Positions 38,274 to 41,591 of a stretch of 41,591 nt of DNA are shown piece by piece. Under the pieces are notes generated by a model, which made no database searches, was not told the DNA's origin, and saw nothing but the letters and a program-made list of their open reading frames with translations. Each line of letters opens with the position of its first letter. The first letter of the stretch is position 1. Source of the stretch: a virus; the IMG/VR virus record IMGVR_UViG_3300037516_001702, positions 1-41,591 of that record; one strand, given 5' to 3'. A program made the position numbers and the translations under genes.

Positions 38274-39023
38274 ATGCCAGGAGTACGTTACGGCCCAGAC
38301 ATTAGTGATGACGCCGCACAAATTACCGATTTTGTCAAAGAAACGCAAGCAAAGCTGCGCAAGGGAGCAAAATTATCCAAAGCCGACAGCAAGCGTCTTG
38401 ATAATTATAAAAATATCGCAAAAGACATTTTTGGTGTAAAAAACTCAGACTTCGATAAAGGCAAGCTTGGCGATTTGGCGGAAATGGCCAGATACGGTGG
38501 TTCAAAGTCGCGAAGCAAAGCTGCGAAAAGTTGGAGAACCGGCGGAACCATGAAGAAGTCCGTTAGCAGGGAGTTTGCGGACCGTGGCGACTCTAGTGGT
38601 CGTAAGCCTGGTGGCGTAGGCGCCCCAGCCGATTCATGGTATGCGGGTCGCACTAGGTCAAAGAGATTCCGAGAGCTTGAAGGCCGAGCCCAAAGAAGAA
38701 TGACAAAAAATGGGGCACAATTTGGTGCAGCCAAGATTGCACCAAGAGCTACCAAGCCAGACAACTTCTTGTCTCAGGTTGACAAATTAAACCTAGCAAG
38801 AACACGTGCAGGCGGCAGCGACATTCTCAATAGGCCAAGAGGGGGCAAGGCCCCAGGAGGACGCGTTCTAGGCGCAGGACGTCCAATCCGTCCTCCGAAG
38901 GCCAAGTCAGCTGCTCGAGCCGTGCAACGACAGAGGGCAAAGACAGGAGCGGAGAAAGCTGCCGACCTTGCAAAAGGCAAAAAGGGCGGAAAAGGCGGAG
39001 GCAAAAAAGGCAAGAAGAAATAA
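38274..39023 (+). CDS. Lysine/arginine-rich basic protein
   Basis: A 249-residue, very basic protein. Residues 1-65 look folded and helical (SDDAAQITDFVKETQAKLRK). The middle is Arg/Gly/Ser-rich. The C-terminal 70 residues are a Gly/Pro/Ala/Lys tail ending in a run of Gly-Lys (KKGGKGGGKKGKKK), like histone H1 or HU tails. It probably binds DNA, or the acidic scaffold, by charge. It has its own promoter and a good AGGAG site, and it begins the gene group that leads to the connector genes. A packaged nucleoid-like protein is the best guess. Confidence 0.8.
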   Translation: MPGVRYGPDISDDAAQITDFVKETQAKLRKGAKLSKADSKRLDNYKNIAKDIFGVKNSDFDKGKLGDLAEMARYGGSKSRSKAAKSWRTGGTMKKSVSREFADRGDSSGRKPGGVGAPADSWYAGRTRSKRFRELEGRAQRRMTKNGAQFGAAKIAPRATKPDNFLSQVDKLNLARTRAGGSDILNRPRGGKAPGGRVLGAGRPIRPPKAKSAARAVQRQRAKTGAEKAADLAKGKKGGKGGGKKGKKK

Positions 39024-39039
39024 ACTTCTTCGCACCGAT

Positions 39040-39450
39040 TTAGTTCCTCATTAAATAGTCATCATAGTTTTCAAAGCCACTATCTGGCTCCATGTCTTCT
39101 AAGATGTCATCCCAGTAGATATCTTCGTCCGTGCCAATATCTTGTTTAATCAAGAAATCTTTGACAGATGTGCTCGGTTCTAGCGTTGCTACGTACTTTC
39201 CCGTTTCATCCTTGCCAATAATCTTCATACCTGTAGCGGCCATCATAGAGCAAGTGATGGACCATAGAAAATCCGTGTAATCACTCATTGCATCCTCATT
39301 GACTTCGCCTTCTTCGTCAAAGATGTTTTCTTCTCTTTCGTTTACCCAGAAAAAAAGGACCTTTAGGACATTTTGCAAAACTTCAACATTTGCTGCCCGC
39401 TTGGTTTCTTCGTTGGAAAAATATTCTGTAATCGTAATTTCTGTTTTCAT
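39040..39450 (-). CDS. Acidic protein, paralogue of the next gene
   Basis: A 136-residue acidic protein. MMAATGMKIIGKDETGKYVA followed by a short helix SVKDFLIK matches LMAVAGMRVVGENINGDYVV with SLEHFEK in the 100-residue neighbour, so the two arose by duplication. The upstream parts also align as a helix with VLKVLFFWVNE against VIFFLFMPDG. A longer acidic tail (DDILEDMEPDSG) is unique to this copy. It overlaps its neighbour by four bases, with AAGGAG 11 bases upstream. The function is unknown; regulatory protein and DNA mimic are both conceivable. Confidence 0.8.
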   Translation of the reverse strand: MKTEITITEYFSNEETKRAANVEVLQNVLKVLFFWVNEREENIFDEEGEVNEDAMSDYTDFLWSITCSMMAATGMKIIGKDETGKYVATLEPSTSVKDFLIKQDIGTDEDIYWDDILEDMEPDSGFENYDDYLMRN

Positions 39451-39749
39451 TTGGATTCATTCTCCTTTTCAAAGTGTTCTAGTGACTTATATGGCTTGAA
39501 TTTCACAACGTAGTCGCCGTTAATATTCTCCCCAACCACCCGCATCCCTGCCACGGCCATCAAGAGCGAGGCAAGGCCAAAAGACTCATCCATCAGGTCA
39601 TCTATGTCCGATTCGCTCATTGGCTGACCGTCGGGCATAAACAGGAAAAAGATAACCCTAGTTATTCTTCCAAGAATCTCCATATTTATTGACTTAAGGT
39701 CATCTCCCTTGATGTCAATAATTGTATCGAATTTACTTTTTCCCGACAT
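39447..39749 (-). CDS. Small acidic protein, paralogue of the 136-residue neighbour
   Basis: A 100-residue protein, first of a two-gene leftward unit. It shares the helix-strand core (LLMAVAGMRVVGENINGDYVV) with the following gene. There is no Shine-Dalgarno, but a -35/-10 pair places transcription exactly on the ATG, so it is probably leaderless. The pair runs against the surrounding structural genes, which suggests separate timing of expression. No family is recognised. Confidence 0.8.
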   Translation of the reverse strand: MSGKSKFDTIIDIKGDDLKSINMEILGRITRVIFFLFMPDGQPMSESDIDDLMDESFGLASLLMAVAGMRVVGENINGDYVVKFKPYKSLEHFEKENESK

Positions 39750-39755
39750 GGCACG

Positions 39756-39784
39756 AATCTACACCAATTCCGTTGCTCGGTCAA
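39756..39784 (-). promoter_or_regulatory. Leaderless promoter for the acidic pair
   Basis: TTGACC (39779-39784), a 17-base spacer and TAGATT (39756-39761) on the leftward strand. Seven bases further is the A of the ATG at 39749. This is the best -35/-10 pair in the window. Confidence 0.6.
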
Positions 39785-39813
39785 CCCTTCTCTCCTCCCA
39801 CAAGTTAACTAGG

Positions 39814-39822
39814 TGTTAGAAT
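39814..39822 (+). promoter_or_regulatory. Extended -10 promoter for the connector genes
   Basis: TGTTAGAAT is an extended -10, predicted to start transcription near 39829, about 40 bases before the connector ATG with its own CGGGAG site. It diverges from the acidic-pair promoter. Confidence 0.45.
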
Positions 39823-39868
39823 TTGATGAAGCATTTATTTGCAAAATCGCTTTATCACGGGAGTGACG

Positions 39869-40513
39869 ATGATTGTCTCAGTTAATGATGTCAAGGTATA
39901 TATGGATATCAAGCTGTCGGCACGTCAGGAAGATGCCGCCGTCATGGTCCTCGCCGGTCTTCAAAGCGAGCTCGAATCATTCCTACGTCGCCCGATAGAG
40001 GTCAGCGAATATGTAGAAGAGCACCGTCTGGACTCCAATCACAATGGCACCCCAATGGGGACATTTTTAACAGCAGACAACACCAGTTATAATTCTTCCT
40101 TCACTAAAGGTTCATACACCGACATAGTTGCGTGGGCGACACCGCCACCCGCTATTTACTTTAGAAATACCCCAATTGCTTCAATATCAGAGGTTAAGGT
40201 AAAGCCACTTTTTGGCACGGAAAGAGTACTTATTGAAGATACCGACTACGTTACGCGAACATACGGGATTGATTACTACCACGGATATTCAGATGATTTA
40301 ATAACCATTACGTATACTGCCGGACTTGATGGTCCATCAATACCCGTATTCAAGCTAATGATACTTAGAGCAGCATCACGTGAAATGCAAAACATGCACG
40401 ACGACGTAGTTGGAGTCAAGGACATCACAACGAGAAATACTGGTCCGCTTGTTACGGGCTTCCTTGATTCGGAACTTTCTTCATTGCGCAAATACCGTCG
40501 CGTTCGGGCTTAA
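39869..40513 (+). CDS. Head-tail connector protein (gp6/adaptor-like)
   Basis: About 214 residues. MIVSVNDVKVYMDIKLSARQ, then a helix DAAVMVLAGLQSELESFLRR, is the typical opening of phage head-tail connectors (HK97 gp6 / SPP1 gp15 type), which form a ring under the portal. A beta-rich insertion with PPAIYFRNTPIASISEVKVK follows and the C-terminus returns to helices (VFKLMILRAASREMQNM). The longest frame begins at a TTG at 39839. I chose the ATG at 39869, where GGGAG lies six bases upstream and the helical domain begins. The next genes are tail completion and tail terminator-like, the expected order. Confidence 0.82.
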   Translation: MIVSVNDVKVYMDIKLSARQEDAAVMVLAGLQSELESFLRRPIEVSEYVEEHRLDSNHNGTPMGTFLTADNTSYNSSFTKGSYTDIVAWATPPPAIYFRNTPIASISEVKVKPLFGTERVLIEDTDYVTRTYGIDYYHGYSDDLITITYTAGLDGPSIPVFKLMILRAASREMQNMHDDVVGVKDITTRNTGPLVTGFLDSELSSLRKYRRVRA

Positions 40514-40515
40514 TT

Positions 40516-41016
40516 ATGTCCAGAAGCGGCATAGTAGTTTATATTGGAGATACCGATTTCCACGGCGAGGACGCAAAGGACCGCTTAGGAAACATGAAAG
40601 ACAGGGCTAAATCAATGCGGCCTGTTTTGAATTGGGCTAAGGGTTATTTAGAAAGAGCATATTCTAAGAATTTCACCACCATGGGTGCCCTTTCCGCCAA
40701 GGCGATGCTCAAGGGTGCATGGCCACCACTAGACGATGACTATGAGTCGTGGAAGTTCCGCAATGTTCCTGGGGCTCCACCTCTGGTAATAACTGGAAAG
40801 CTGTTTCGCAGCGTCGCCGGCATGGGGTCTAGTCCCAAGAACTCGATTAGTGACATGGAAGGAACTTTCGTAATTGATAGCCCAATTGCGAAATTTCACC
40901 AGTATGGAACTCAAGACATGCCTGCTCGCCCGCTGCTATTTGTTCCTAAAGATTTTGACAGAGACATCAATAAAAAAGCAACGCAGTACATTGTCCAAGG
41001 AAGCAAGCTGGCATGA
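40516..41016 (+). CDS. Virion morphogenesis / tail completion protein (Mu gpG / HK97 gp10-like)
   Basis: A 166-residue protein. GAPPLVITGKLFRSVAG near residues 90-106 and FVIDSPIAKFHQYGTQDMPARPLLF near 122-147 are the signature of the virion morphogenesis family (HQxG and MPARP-type box). Members join the tail tube to the connector. It starts two bases after the connector stop and ends overlapping the next start as ATGA. Confidence 0.85.
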   Translation: MSRSGIVVYIGDTDFHGEDAKDRLGNMKDRAKSMRPVLNWAKGYLERAYSKNFTTMGALSAKAMLKGAWPPLDDDYESWKFRNVPGAPPLVITGKLFRSVAGMGSSPKNSISDMEGTFVIDSPIAKFHQYGTQDMPARPLLFVPKDFDRDINKKATQYIVQGSKLA

Positions 41017-41591
41017 CCTATTTAATGAATGGCTCGCATTTTGCTAAAAAATATGTCAATGACTATTTGACCGCCGACCTTCCGATTCGCCTCATTCGGT
41101 ACAGAAACGGCTGGAACCTCGATAGCACGAAACTCCCGGACCCAGGCCAGTACATAGGTTATGAGCCAATGGCGATAGATGAATGGCCCTCGGTTATTAC
41201 TGTCGCGCTCTCCATGAATGGACTTGAAAGAATAGGTTACGACCAAACCGACCCTCTTTATCGCGTCAGCTACTCCATGCGGACCTATCTATGGGTACGA
41301 GACGAAGGAAATGAAGCAACAACTTTAATGAGAGATAGATTGACGACGGTAACTAGAAGCGCCCTTCTTGACTACCCTTGCCTCAAGGCCCACGACTCAC
41401 GAACGTCTTTTAGGGCTCTTATCAGCGAAAATAGCTTCCGGGAAGAGTATTCAGACATAACCCTACTCAAGGGCGACCGAATGATGGCAGGGGCATACAT
41501 TGCCTACACGCTAGAAATGGACGAGGTTGTCGCTCGAGAAGCATTGGGTGTTGTCTCAGAAATAGACGTTGAGACTACGCCTACTGGCGTT
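41013..41591 (+). CDS. Probable tail terminator-like protein, partial
   Basis: Starts at ATG 41013, overlapping the previous stop, and remains open to the right edge (193 codons). The middle has PSVITVALSMNGLERIGY and DPLYRVSYSMRTYLWVRDEG, then a helix TTLMRDRLTTVTRSALLDYP, an alpha/beta order like tail terminator proteins (lambda gpU / HK97 gp9 fold). The call rests mainly on gene order (connector, completion, terminator), as no firm sequence signature is seen. The C-terminus is missing. Confidence 0.65.
   Translation, partial: MTYLMNGSHFAKKYVNDYLTADLPIRLIRYRNGWNLDSTKLPDPGQYIGYEPMAIDEWPSVITVALSMNGLERIGYDQTDPLYRVSYSMRTYLWVRDEGNEATTLMRDRLTTVTRSALLDYPCLKAHDSRTSFRALISENSFREEYSDITLLKGDRMMAGAYIAYTLEMDEVVAREALGVVSEIDVETTPTGV

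Noticed and set aside
39010-39030. AAGAAG/CTTCTT inverted repeat between convergent genes as a terminator
   Set aside because: Short AT-rich stem without a T tract; it partly results from the Lys codons at the end of the basic protein.

Overview
The window is part of a tailed double-stranded DNA bacteriophage (Caudoviricetes) genome with an HK97-type head. It contains a terminase large subunit, portal, U35-type prohead protease, probable scaffold, major capsid protein, head-tail connector and tail-completion genes, plus recombination genes. I see no bacterial housekeeping gene, rRNA, tRNA, CRISPR array or integrase. The host is inferred, not seen. Several genes have a -10 box about seven bases before the start codon and no Shine-Dalgarno (leaderless style), and many proteins look like those of phages of uncultured Actinobacteria, so an actinobacterial, possibly freshwater, host is my best guess.

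Layout. Positions 1-30149 are read leftward as one block of head genes. In transcription order these are a small membrane protein, the portal, a 2913-residue giant that begins with the prohead protease, an acidic probable scaffold with repeats, a second 2846-residue giant, five closely overlapping unknown genes, the major capsid protein (own leader in front, terminator behind), an unknown gene, an SNase-like nuclease, a Cys-rich protein and a hydrophobic protein that runs off the left edge. Positions 30219-38226 are read rightward: terminase, an unknown, a Rad52-type annealing protein, a RecB/Cas4-type nuclease, an unknown, an HNH protein, and then a compact cluster made of RuvC-like resolvase, a small helical protein, ParB-like, a tiny ORF, a PAPS-reductase-like protein and a second ParB-like protein. 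From 38274 there is a lysine-rich basic protein, a leftward pair of acidic paralogues, then the rightward connector, tail completion and a partial probable tail-terminator gene.

The most striking content is the two giant genes, about 17 kb together. The first fuses, in one uninterrupted frame, a prohead protease (His65/Ser157), an ArdC-like antirestriction metallopeptidase (HETVH) and a full SF1 UvrD/Rep-type helicase. The second holds a zinc metallopeptidase (HEIAH) and a tandem duplication of about 500 residues, each copy with a Cys motif and a DGHHRW ParB-like motif. The tetrapeptide LSSG occurs eight times in these two proteins, mostly at domain boundaries. My working hypothesis is that both are head polyproteins cut by the prohead protease into internal virion proteins, some of which (ArdC, helicase, ParB-like domains) could enter the cell with the DNA, in the manner of the P1 Dar or T4 internal proteins. 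This is inference from sequence only.
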